A stretch of 64,000 nucleotides of DNA from positions 77,579,554 to 77,643,553 of the forward strand of contig OX485803.1 in NCBI GenBank assembly GCA_950295325.1, read 5' to 3'. A model generated the notes under the pieces. That model was not told the origin of the DNA. It searched no databases and saw nothing but the letters and a program-made list of their open reading frames with translations. This stretch comes from Polytrichum commune. Taxonomy: Eukaryota > Streptophyta > Polytrichopsida > Polytrichales > Polytrichaceae. How positions within the stretch are numbered: position 1 is the stretch's first letter; each line of letters starts with the position of its first letter. Below are positions 35,158 to 46,454 of this stretch, piece after piece. The position numbers and the translations under genes were made by a program.

Positions 35158-37489
35158 TAGGAAGTGATGGGGATTTTCACCTCTCCTAGTGAAATGCAAT
35201 CGCACATCAAGTCCAAGGAGAATTAATGCAACACTTATCATGTTCATTATGATTTATGATCAACTAACCTTTGGTTACTTTATCACATTTGCCTTAACAC
35301 CCCTATTGCGACAGTTGACAAGTTCATTTCCATTCTTCACATTTCATAACAAGTACAAATAGTTTGCTTGGACAATTCTTGAATAGAACCATCATTTTCA
35401 TATAAAATATACATAATCAACAAACATTGGGCATACAATAGTATAGGTAAATTTCTCAAATTCAATTTCATCAAACAATAATTACCCATCGTGGCCAATG
35501 ACATTTGTTATCACCCAATAGGGATGTCCTTTCTCATAAAGCAATGCCCGTTGTAGTGATGATGCTCCAAGCTTGTTATTGCCGATCCTTAAGTCCCAAA
35601 TTGTTGCATTGCCAAGCCCCATATGTTTTTCATAAATTGGAAACTCAAAAGATTGCCGCACATGATGCTTTTCAAGAGGTTGTGGCAGCCTTTGCAACTT
35701 GAGCCACAAAATTGTTATAGTAACACATATAAAGACACTTGTAAGAGTTTTCTTGTGAGTGTGGCCTCTTTGTAAACGATGCCAGTTGTGTTCTGTGTTT
35801 GTCTCCACTTGTGCCTACTTTCACCCACAAAGCAAACACTAACTTAATGAAGGTTAATATATTGGCCCTTGGATCACATTCATTGCCATTAGGATATGCG
35901 AAAAACCCATTTGCATTTGACAATGCAAGTTACCATGGAAATGGTGAGCATCCCCAAAATAATCTCACACTGACACACACACACACTTATTCATTTACGT
36001 GTGTGTTATATAAGTATATGTGGACATACCACTTGTTCAAATATAATAAGGGATGTGCATTTGTGGAGACAAAACATCAAACAACAACAATAAAAGTAGC
36101 AACCTGTCAATCACAACTTCAAATGTTTGTATTCCATGTTCATCAACAACCATGTTAGTGTGATTTTGCAATCTAATGTACATCACATTGGCGGTTGGAA
36201 TTGTCCAAATTCAATTAAACTCAAATCCTAGTTTGAAGTGCTTTACAAACCTGGTGTGAGACACAAGGGGTTTGGCCGGAGGCTAGGGCTTGCCTCATCC
36301 TCTTCATCCCTCTTTCCTTCACACTTTTTGAGCTTCAATAATCCACACCATCCAATAATTCTTGCTCCACAACAATGATCATGTAACAACTAGTTTAAAA
36401 TGTACCACAATAAAAACCGATCTTCGTATTGTTACAAGATATCCTCTTTACATATGATAGACAATGCCTACAAAGACCTTGTAATGTATTCAATAACTCA
36501 TTTTCTGTTAGATGTGACTAAATTTGAACATCATTAGAAACATCATTCAAGTCCTTCATCTTAGATGCATTTGTAATGCCATTGGTATGACTTGTGCATG
36601 GGGCAATCTTGCATGCATGGTTGCAGGGTTGATATTTAGGTGAGTGGATGGCTAGGTAGTCACCACATGGCATGCAAGAATGTTGACCCAATTATCCAAA
36701 CTCTAATTAAAACCCTAATTTTTTGAAAAATATGAAAGGTCAATACTAAAATTACTCATTAGTTGTCTCTAATACATGTGAATGGTTATCATGGATGCCA
36801 ATGAAATGGAAGTGAAAGACTCTAGAGGGAGATAGGGGTGAAAGGTCAACTTTGAAAATCATCATATGTTGTCTCTAATGTATGTTAGTGGTTCGCATTG
36901 ATGTGAATGTTTGTAAGGGGGATTTTTTTTGTTGGGTATGGAGTAATTGTATTGGTCCTCAACACCACTTGTCCACCAACATCCTCACCCTCTATCACAT
37001 CGTATATGACATTTGAATGCACCTCCCTCTAAATTTTCAAAAATTGGAAGGGTGGGTGTGCATAACGAGCTATATATAACGCCTTGCATTCTATACATTT
37101 GTTTCTAAAGGTTTTTAATTGCAAGGAAACCATGTGCATTAGTTTGTAAAATTAGAAACCAAAGCGCATGCATGTACACACACAAACTACCATGAGAAAA
37201 ATATTTCTTCATAATGTAGTTGAACGGACAATGAATAGCTTCTAATTGACTAACACCTCAACCATGTGAGACGGGTTTACATTCGAATTTGCACCGTCAA
37301 TCAAGGGTGAAGTGTCTCCCATTCACGCCACCTACATCAACCCAAAAAAATGTAAGGATGCCTTACGGCATACAAAGGGGTTTAAAATCTTTAAAATTAT
37401 TATAGAATTTTGATTGGACTAAATTGAACTATCAAACATACTATGACATGTGCATATGGGATCCATACACCTATGCTTTATTAAATCAA
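35158..37489. other. Intergenic region with a dispersed coding-like repeat
   Basis: The stretch of about 36,003-36,240 is repeated in inverted orientation at about 49,448-49,700; shared landmarks are TAATAAGGGATGT.CA, TTGTGGAGACAAAA and TTGGCGGT.GGAATTGTCCAAA. Minus-strand ORFs at 35,482-35,923 (with LGNATIWDLRIGNNKLGASS) look like pieces of one decayed protein split by a frameshift, probably a mobile-element protein I cannot name. The rest shows nothing. Confidence 0.45.
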
Positions 37490-37661
37490 TTATCCCAATT
37501 AGTGTGTGTTATAATTTGGAGTTACGCAATGCAATAACGTCTTACTCATGAGTTCGAACATTATAGAACATAAATGACTTTGCTTTGTAAAACATGACAT
37601 CCTCATTAAATAGATATAGCATTGCGAAACTCCATACATCAACACGCACTAATTGGGATAA
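37490..37661. mobile_element. 172-bp MITE with perfect 15-bp ends and TCAA flanks
   Basis: The ends are TTATCCCAATTAGTG and its exact reverse complement. The inverted similarity continues inward for about 45 bp (GGAGTT(A/T)CGCAATGC). The element is flanked on both sides by TCAA (37,486-37,489 and 37,662-37,665), a candidate 4-bp target-site duplication. It is non-coding. Confidence 0.75.
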
Positions 37662-39764
37662 TCAATGTAGCAAATAGGTGGTTGGATTGGTCAGTAGCAT
37701 GGGTGTGCAACAAGGTGTGCCATCTCGACCTATGTGCTTCCAATCTCATAGTCTATTTTTATAATTTATAAATGTATAATTCAACTCAAAATTCGTAGGT
37801 ATGTTGTTGTATAATATGTTAGACTATAAACTCATAAACAATTCAGGGCAAGTTCACATGGGGTCCCAAGTCCCAAGTCCCACTCATGTTAGCAAGTCCC
37901 AACATAGAGGATAAATCCCAACTTGTGAGCCTAAAGTAATCACTAAAATATGGTTAAATATCATTAAAATCGGACATTGATTGTTTTATGCAAAAATACT
38001 CCTGGGACTTGTGTTGAGAGTCATGTCTAGATTTTGCTGAACCCAACTCGCGACCAAAGTCCCAAGCCTCGCCTCCAAAAAGTGTTGTCACGTAGGCATG
38101 CATGTCATAGTTGGGACTTTGGACTTGGGACAACATGCGAATCAGCCCCCGTGTGAATCGGTGAAGCAAAGTACATTAGTTTTGTGGATGCACTCTATTT
38201 TTAGAGTATTTAGTAAACATTAGGAGGAGGGAGTGGAGGAACCAAAAAAACCAACTTTAAAATTGAAAATCTAAAATTATATAGTAGGGTCGAGTACCTA
38301 AGGAAAGTGCAACTACACTAAATAGTCCTATTACTATGGACCACACTAAATTTCCAAAGCCCACACTAATTCTCATAATGAAAATTAATGTGTGCCACAT
38401 TAACTTTCAACCCTCACTAAATTTCTAGTAGAAAATTAATGTGGGGGATTAGTTGTTTTTGTGCTACTTTTGATGGAAGTGGCTAATTTATACTATGTAA
38501 AATGTTGGTCATAAACTTTCATGAAGACTTTGGGGAACACCCAGGGTCTTAGACCCATGGTAATTCCACCTTGAGTAGAAAATCAGTGTGACGCATGCCA
38601 ATCATTTCCACACTAATTTTCCGCCCACTCTAATAGCAATATTTAGTGCAGTTGAAAGTGCAGTGGACAAGAGGCAAAGTAATAAAACGGAGAGAGAAAA
38701 AAAATACAAAGACTTAACCATAGAGAAAGACGCCCTCTAATTAATTGAATTCTATTTAAGTTCTGTACTCTACCATAATAAATATTACATTTATCTATGA
38801 TCTTCCAGTAAGTAAGTAGATAATTCCGACAAACAAGTTTGAGGTAAAATCCAACATTTTTGCATTGCATTGAATGGACGAGTTTAGGGCCTAGTAGCCA
38901 CAAACTTTCTAAAATATTGAACCTTTAAAGCTTCATTTTACTATGCTTCGTGTTTTGACTTTTAATAATAAAAATTTGGTCTTGAATTACTTTCACATAA
39001 CATTTCTACATCAATTGAAATCCACATGGAAATGATAATTCGGCATCAAAAAGGACAAATCAAGAAGCCCCTTCCTTATCATATAATGGCCTTGGTGAAC
39101 ACGATCATGTCCAACCAATGACCATTATCTAGTATAATGTTTATTGAGAACAAGTCATGCACATCGTTTAAAATTTTCATAGCTAGTTTGTTGGAACATA
39201 TATGATGTCATTTGAATGTGCTATATGTGATTAAATATGGACTCTATGTTAAGAAAGTGGGGGTGGAAGACATAATTTCTTCCTCAAAAAAATTATGATA
39301 TTTCAAAGGTTGTAACGTAGCACGGTTGATTTGCGTTAGGGTTGAAGAAACTTGGGAACCAACATACTCCGAGATGAACCTTACTTTTGGACTGAAAATT
39401 GGGCCAATGGGAGTGCTTGAAGTGCAATGGTCACGGGCACTCAGTCTCGTGTGTGAAGTGGCCCTTAGTCCCATAAGGCTTTAGGCTTCCGGACTTTTAG
39501 AATCAATTTCATTTCATTGGATCCAGAAATTGGTGTAGCATGTGTGAACAGGCTAAGAGGCTTGCGCTTGAATGCTAAACCCTAAACCTTATGCAAGGAA
39601 GGCAAACTCAACTCTTTGTTATGTGACTTTCTCTCTCTTATTCATTGCTGCTGTGTTTCAATCACTTAACAATTACATCCTCTCTTCTCTTCTCTTCTCT
39701 TGTCTTTCGGCATTTTGTGTGTGCACAACAATAGCTGTTTCTGCGTTGCGGCTGGCACGCAACC
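37662..39764. other. Intergenic region ending in the eIF2 alpha promoter
   Basis: No gene is seen up to about 39,500. Several short CACACTAA / TTAGTGTG inverted motifs occur at 38,310-38,640 and may be old MITE debris. The final 200 bases hold the telo-box and the pyrimidine-rich leader listed separately. Confidence 0.45.
39577..39585 (+). promoter_or_regulatory. Telo-box (AAACCCTAA) upstream of eIF2 alpha
   Basis: AAACCCTAA is the plant telo-box, found in promoters of many translation-apparatus genes. It lies 180-188 bases before the eIF2 alpha start codon. A second AAACCCTA lies in the first intron at 39,863-39,870. A CT-rich tract (CTCTTCTCTTCTCTT, about 39,680-39,705) sits between telo-box and start and resembles the pyrimidine patch of plant core promoters or leaders. 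Confidence 0.55.
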
Positions 39765-42700
39765 ATGACGGTCACGGATTGCCGGATGTACGAGGCTCGC
39801 TACCCGGAGGTAGATGATGTTGTGATGGTTTCGGTAAGCCATCCTTCCTTCTCACCCCCAGTAAACCCTACATTTTATTGCACAGCTTCAGCGGTGATAA
39901 GAGGATGTTAGGGCTTCAGCTGTTTCCGGTGTTGCGAGGATGTTTTGGTTGCCGCGGTCCATTCGGGCTCCATGAACTGTAATAGGGATATCCTGTAACT
40001 CAGCCCAACTTTTGGTCAAGAATTGGTCCACTGTGGTGGGCCTTCCATTTTGGTTGGTGAGGTTTTGGTGCATGCTTGGAAAGGTATCTCATCTAGTGTG
40101 CAAATGTGCCACAAACGAGTCAACCTTTAATGAACCTAAGCATACACTGCAAATGGAAAAAAGAAAAAAAGAAAAAGAGAGAAACCTATTCATTTTGTAT
40201 GCAAGACAACCAATGGAAAATCGGGGCGGGGGGGGGGGGGGTTGTTGTGCAACTCCTGACTGACCGAAAGTGGGGTCGAGTTGACCTGGGTATGTTATGG
40301 ACATGCGATGTTTTATTGGAAAAATAAGTATGTGGTTTGTGGTGTTTTTTGGATTTACTGTTCCAGTTATTGTACATTCGTGGGTGTTAGAAAGCAGCAG
40401 AATTCTCCTGTAGCTCAAAGTTATAGACCTTGGAAGAAGGGAATCCTCCATGATAGCTTCCCATGTGTGCAACATCAGATTTCTTTGTCAACCTGCTAGG
40501 AGGACAAGAAGATTGAACTTGAGTTTCATGTGTCTCTCCACATATGCTCTCTTGAATAAATCATGACCAACATTTGTATATGGGATTTTTTTAATGACAT
40601 GTTTTTGTAGTGGGAGGGGGTGTTTCAAGAAGGTTCCCACTACTTCTCACTGTCGGAAGCTGAAAAGAAGTCGATACCCCCTAGTGAAGGCAGATCATGG
40701 AATTAAATAGAAGGGAGGAACCCCGTGAAGGGGAAGATGGTTGGAATGTGGTAATTATTGTGAGCACACATGAGAAGGCTCCATTTTCAGGACTCTGTAC
40801 TCATGAGAGTTTGAATGTATACATTTGCAGGTGAAAAATATTGCTGAGATGGGTGCATATGTGGCGCTTCTGGAGTATAATAATATTGAAGGTATGATTC
40901 TGCTTTCTGAGCTCTCACGTCGGCGAATTCGAAGTATCAGTAGTTTGATCAAGGTTGGTCGCCAAGAACCTGTCATGGTTCTTAGGGTGGACAAAGAGAA
41001 GGGCTACATAGATTTGAGCAAGCGCAGGGTTTCAGAGGAAGATGTCGCAGCCTGTGAGGAGCGTTATAATAAGAGCAAGCTGGTGCATTCCATTATGCGG
41101 CATGTTGCGGAGACTATGGAGGCTGATGTTGAGGTAAATTTGCAAGCCACAATATATGTCGGGTTGTATAATTTGTATTTAATTATCTCTGCTGCTTTCT
41201 ACTCATTGAACAACAGTATCTACCTGTTCCTGGGTGGTGTTGGATCTAAAAGGAGAAATTCACAGATTATTGGTACTGTTGGACTGTGCCTCATATAGAA
41301 GAGCATAGTCATTGTATTCCCTACTTGACAGCAGGAGACAACACTGAACTGCTGTCTTCAAATTTTGGCAAAAATTTATGGCAGTGTTCTCCACCTAATT
41401 TGTTCTCTTGAAACTTGAACTCAGTATCCTGGCAAGGGTTACAATTTGATCTGTTGTCTCATGATATTTTGGTGTTGGTGAGTGCAGGATCTGTATGCTC
41501 ATGTAGCCTGGCCTTTGTACAAGAAATACGGACATGCTTTTGAGGTGAGCATGGTTCAAAATATTTAGTTGGTTTGTGAGTGTATCTACTTGAGGGGATT
41601 GTGTCTTGAGCAGGTTGTAGAGGGCACTTTTTTTGTGGTTCATGAAGGTAGTTTGCTGGTTCCTGTAAAATATTTATTGATGTATTGAAAGGTCAATTTA
41701 ACAGTGGGCCATCTTTCTAGGTGACCAAGCTGCCTTATTCTGGTATTATTGAGTTGCTTAGATTTTATAATTGAACTGACTCATGAATGTATCGTCAATC
41801 AGGCCTTCAAGTTGATAGTTACAGATCCAGACTCTGTCCTTGGTGGCCTTACAAAGGAAGTAAAGGAGAAAGTTGGTGATGAACCTGAGGTGGGACTTGT
41901 GCACTTAACAATGGTGTTCCTCATTCCTGTCTTTTAATTAAGATGTGTTCCTATCAGATGAATATGTTTAGTCTTTTGGTTTTTGAGTGGACTAAAGTTA
42001 TGTGTTGGTGTTGATGAGCAGACAACCAAAACAGTGCCAGCAATGACAGAGGAAGTACAGGATGCACTGATAAAGAATATTCGAAGGAGAATGACCCCAC
42101 AGCCCTTAAAGATCCGTGCTGATATTGAGCTCAAATGCTTCCAGTTTGACGGGGTTTTGCATATCAAGGTGACATAAATGTTCCTTTCAATGGTTAATAT
42201 TTAATGTGTTGGGGTGGGAGATATTATAAGTTCACTCAGTGGCCAGATATTACTTGTGTATTGGGCTAAGATATAACAAAATGTTTATGGGAAGAATTTG
42301 ATGATGACCTGTCGTTGCAGGTTTATGACTTTGGTTAGAGTGAACTGCTAAAATTCACATTATCTAGTGTTGCAGGAAGCTATGAGAAAAGCAGAGGCTG
42401 CAGGAACAGAGGAGTGCCCTGTGAAGATAAAGCTTGTGGCACCACCTCTTTACGTCCTCACAACTCAAACTCTGGATAAGGTGAATCAGCTTTTAAGGGC
42501 AATTCTTACTCTGTTTGGTAATGTTTCAGGTGTTCTAAGTGGTTATCAACCCGTAAACATGGAAGCCACTCAATTAGTGGTTGGTTTGTGATGATGTGTT
42601 CTGTCTGTTCTATTGAATGCCTAGTAAGTGTTAGTCCTCTCATGATCAAGACAAATTGTTCTGCATAGACTGTAATGTATATCATCTTGTGACCTTTGAA

Positions 42701-43341
42701 TCAATGACCTGTGGATAATTGTGCACAAGGTGTGATACACTCGCATCTTATAAATGTTGGTGAGGTTGGGTAATGAGAAGTTGTCTTGTCAGCTGCTTAC
42801 GAAAACTACACTATCTTTTGTTTTGGATGTGTTTGCCACGAATGGTAGTCGTATTTGTGGTAAATGTTCTGTAAGGATTCACTGGAACATGATTTTTACA
42901 TGGATGCCATGTTTGTGGGTTTGATTAATGAGGCAGGACCTTGGAATAGCTGTCTTGGAGGCTGCTGTGAAGGCATGTGTCAAAGAAATTGAAAAGCAGA
43001 AAGGGAAACTTGTAGTCAAGGAGGCTCCACGAGCGGTATGCATCTTTCCCATCCTTTGTTGGCTTAATCATGTCACAATGATGGGCCTTTCACACTTAAT
43101 TAGGAAATTTATGTAAACTAGGGCATTTGTAGATTATGCTCTAAAGGGTACATCATACTAGGAGGTAACACACATTTTGGTGGATTGCATGCAGGTAAGT
43201 GAAAGGGATGATCGCCTGCTAGCTGAGACAATGTTGAAGCTTGGGGATTCCAACAAGGAAGTTGATGGAGACGTTGATAGTGAGGAAGAGGAGATTGGGA
43301 TGGGGGATGTAGATGTTGAGGGTGGAGCTGTTCTGGACTAA
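39765..43341 (+). CDS. Translation initiation factor eIF2 subunit alpha
   Basis: Exons are 39,765-39,833, 40,831-41,133, 41,488-41,544, 41,803-41,889, 42,022-42,168, 42,376-42,480, 42,937-43,035 and 43,195-43,341. All introns are phase 0 and the product is 337 residues, near the usual 340. eIF2 carries initiator Met-tRNA to the 40S ribosome; the alpha subunit is the regulatory one. The S1/OB domain opens with [19 protein letters not shown]. The GCN2 kinase site, in [10 protein letters not shown], is Ser52 counting Met (Ser51 by convention) and is intact. The helical and C-terminal alpha/beta domains follow ([18 protein letters not shown]-type [18 protein letters not shown]). The tail is acidic ([15 protein letters not shown]). 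The start is fixed by the conserved [11 protein letters not shown] five residues downstream. The gene looks intact. Confidence 0.96.
40228..40241 (+). repeat. Run of 14 G in the first eIF2 alpha intron
   Basis: Fourteen consecutive G follow GGGGC, on the coding strand within intron 1. A G-quadruplex in the pre-mRNA is possible. It could also be a place where read length or assembly is unreliable. Confidence 0.8.
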
Positions 43342-44169
43342 GCATAATTTAGTTCTAATTCTTGTACTCTTGGCTTGTAACCTCAATCAAGATTCATGTT
43401 GAATCTGAGAGCATTTTTGACTATGTTAGATAACCTTGAGAGGAGAGTGTTCACTTGCTACTGCCTGCTTGTCAACTTACAAGTATGAGTGGAGCTGCTG
43501 CTTTTTGCTGACCAGACTCCAGAGAGGCCTGGGATGTCTTTTTTCTTATCCTGGGAAATGGGAATAATGTGGATCTCAGTCTGGAGAAATGAGAAGTATA
43601 TGGAAGTGGGTTGGTATTTCTTTCTGGCAGCAATCGTGTTGATTCTAGTGATCAATTTCTCTACTGGTGTTCCATACGCATGTGCCCTTCCTTTTGCAGC
43701 ACTGATGATGGTATAACTCCAGACTATGTTCAGTCATCGGCCTCACAGGTCTGCATGTCATCTAATCCACTCCATTTTTACTACACACATATTCACTTCA
43801 CAAATTGGAGGGCCTCATTGAGATGTGGTGTTAAGCGGGTTTCTTTTGTTAATCAGCCACCTGCAGTGACTCTCAAAACTGAGTCATAGAACTGAAGTAT
43901 TTCACTTCAAGGTCCATAGCTTGAGATGAGGCAATAAAACTCAACCTTCTACATACAAAAGTTGTAGTATGTGATGTATAGTGTCATCCTGAAAACTTTG
44001 AATCAAATTGCATGTATGGTTTGGAAGTAAATGGATTTTAAAGTTCACTGTTCAAAAGATTCAATTATGGTCTTGTATGTGCATATAGATTCAAAAATTG
44101 TAAACACTTTTTTTCCTTCTAATGACAATCATTCTAACATGTATTGGTATGTTCTTGTATGTCATTTAG
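43342..44169. other. 3' region of eIF2 alpha and intergenic DNA
   Basis: Probably the 3' UTR, then AT-rich DNA. Two overlapping ORFs at 43,489-43,889 show no domain and are probably chance. Confidence 0.45.
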
Positions 44170-44814
44170 TACTGTAGCACCATAGCTGGTTCGTGCACCT
44201 CAAAACGAATATTTATTTATACTTTGAAAAATAAGGTTTGTCAACTAAAAATATAATTTATGAAATTTTGTCAGTCCTATGATTTAATATATATATATAT
44301 TTGGTAAGGTCCATCAACACTATAAGTAGATTGTTATTTTTTTCATTCATTCGTGGCGGCTTCTTGGCCTTAAACCTAAGTATCCACCTTAACCTTACTT
44401 AGTGTGGTTCTTGTTTGTCTTTGCACAGTGTATGTGTTGGGTCTTTTGTATGTATTTGCAATTTGACATGTGTGAGAAGAGTGTTAGAAATGGCACCAAA
44501 ACAACGATGGGTTGATTTTGCTTTTATCCCTATTAGCAAGGAGGAGAGGGAGATGAATATAGAAAGAGAGTTTGCCGTTTTGAGTGAGCCATTAACACGT
44601 TAGCATGCAACCTCCTATGGCCCATTGACGTGATTGGAGCTTAGAAGAGTCCAAAATTTCCATTATTTAGTTTTTTTCCTAATATAAAATTTCACTTATT
44701 CATTTGATTGGGTTCATAATTTCCGTTTTGTTTTTTGTTTTTTGTTTTTTTTGTTTTTTTCGGTTTTTTCATTTGGAAATTATTTTTGCACAAACTAGCT
44801 ATGGTGCTACAGTA
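44170..44814. mobile_element. 645-bp non-autonomous TIR element
   Basis: The left end TACTGTAGCACCATAGCTGG and the reverse complement of the right end TACTGTAGCACCATAGCTAG match at 19 of 20 bases, and similarity continues for about nine more (TTCGTGCAC against TTTGTGCAA). If the true ends are CTGTAGC, a TA dinucleotide flanks both sides, as in Tc1/mariner-type insertions. A small ORF inside (44,490-44,603, starting MAPKQRWVDFAFIPISKEER) has no recognised domain and may be a captured fragment. Confidence 0.65.
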
Positions 44815-45606
44815 CCCTTCACCATCAACATTGTGAAAAGTTGACATATATATATACTCCATAATTATAGAAGATGATAATAGGGATAAATATGTGAAAA
44901 TGAAGGGCATTTGATAGTTTTGAATGGAATTAAAAACATGGAGGTTTATCAATCAATCATTGAAATCACCTTATATGTTGTGATCTAAGCCATTATTGCA
45001 TCTTATTGGATTTGCATTGAGTAGTTTTTTGTTTGGGGTGAAATTTTGATATAAAGTTTTTATTAGCATATGGTAGTTTTCATCTCCAAACTTTTGTGAT
45101 AGTATTGTTGCCATGAGGGGTCCTAACCATACCATTTGCTCAAAATTAGATGGTTGACACTCCATTGTATTGGCCAACAATGAGAAATTATTTTATTTTA
45201 AACATGAGTTCGATAAAATTAAGTGAAGGGGAGAAAAAAACACATTCAATAATTGTCACTCAAATAACAACTGAGTTTACATGGGCGTAACGTAGCTTTA
45301 TGGAAAGAGAAAACAACATAAGCTTAGCCACTCTGTTACACACTTGACACTACACCGGAAAGTAATTGTTATCATCCATCTATAGATGAAACTGTCTGTG
45401 GATGAAGAAGGTATTAGGGTTTGGTGCTCATGGACTGGGAAATGCTCGCTCCTTCTCTCTTCTCTGGGGCTTGGCTGCTCTACTCGCACTCATAGGTCAG
45501 ATTTCAAAGAGCCTCCTGTCAAATCTTGTGTAACTTACAATTATACCCACAAAAGTGTAGTCCCCATTTCATATAGGAGGCGTTTGTGGTGGTAGCTTAA
45601 GGACTC
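44815..45606. other. Intergenic region
   Basis: AT-rich, with no supported gene. The 45,386-45,595 ORF is short and without motifs; it could be an upstream exon of the DTW gene, but no splice path was established. Confidence 0.35.
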
Positions 45607-46430
45607 TGAATGTTTCTTGACGGGATTGGTAGGCAGTGAGTATTTCTTGATGAGTATTTGCACAATTAATGTGAGAAAGTCAGATTATTGAGCACGCGTA
45701 GATCCTAAATTATGATAGTACGAGAGATGTTTTGGATGAATTTTCTTAAGGAATGTCAGTATCCCAATGAACAGCAAACCTTAATAACTGAATTCTGTGC
45801 ACCAAGTCCTAAATATGAATGTTTCTTGACAGCAAGGTGGGCAGTGACTTCAGTGGTCATGTTTGACGAGTATTTGCGCCATAAATGTGAGGAAGTCAGA
45901 TTATTGAGCACTCATGGAGCCCTAGCGATGATAGTATGAGAAGTGATTGGAATTGTGCTGCTCAACGAATGCTTTTGTCGTTTCGTGCTTTGATTAGCTT
46001 CTTTGTTGAACATCCGATTTGAGAAAGAAACTCACTGTTCTTATAGTCTTCAATATTACAGCTATTTTTCCCGTGGCTAAGAGGACGTGGTTATGGTAGT
46101 AGGTTAGAATTCTATACGTTTCTTGACATTATTGATAGGCAGTGACTTCAGTCGTCATATTCGACGAGTATTCTTCCATCAAATGTGAGGAAGTCAGATT
46201 GTTGAGCACGCATGGATCCTGAAGTATGATAGTATACTAGATAATTAGAATTCAGTTGGTCAACGAATGCCAGTTTACCTATGAGCAGCAAATTCTCACA
46301 CCTTGAGCATGTCTTCAGTGAGGGTGGGATATGGGGTTTTGTTCTTTCGTGCGTTGAGCTGCTTCTCTGTTGAACATCTGACTTGAGAAAGAAACTCACT
46401 GCTCTTGTGGTCTTCGATGTAGGGACGCTT
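45607..46430. repeat. Three degenerate tandem copies upstream of the DTW gene
   Basis: The block TTTCTTGAC...GGCAGTGA...GAGTATT...ATGTGAG(G/A)AAGTCAGATT(A/G)TTGAGCAC begins at about 45,612, 45,821 and 46,117. The later part of the unit, TTGAACATC(C/T)GA(C/T)TTGAGAAAGAAACTCACTG, occurs at about 46,007 and 46,371. The period is about 210 then 296 bp, differing by deletions. The last copy runs into the DTW reading frame upstream of its first ATG. Confidence 0.8.
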
Positions 46431-46454
46431 CCATGCCAAGTCCCATGCACTGTG

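Noticed and set aside
43489-43889. Two overlapping ORFs after eIF2 alpha
   Set aside because: No motifs; probably 3' UTR and chance.
46383-46454. Upstream extension of the DTW frame
   Set aside because: No ATG, and the sequence is the tail of a tandem repeat that also occurs at about 46,007.
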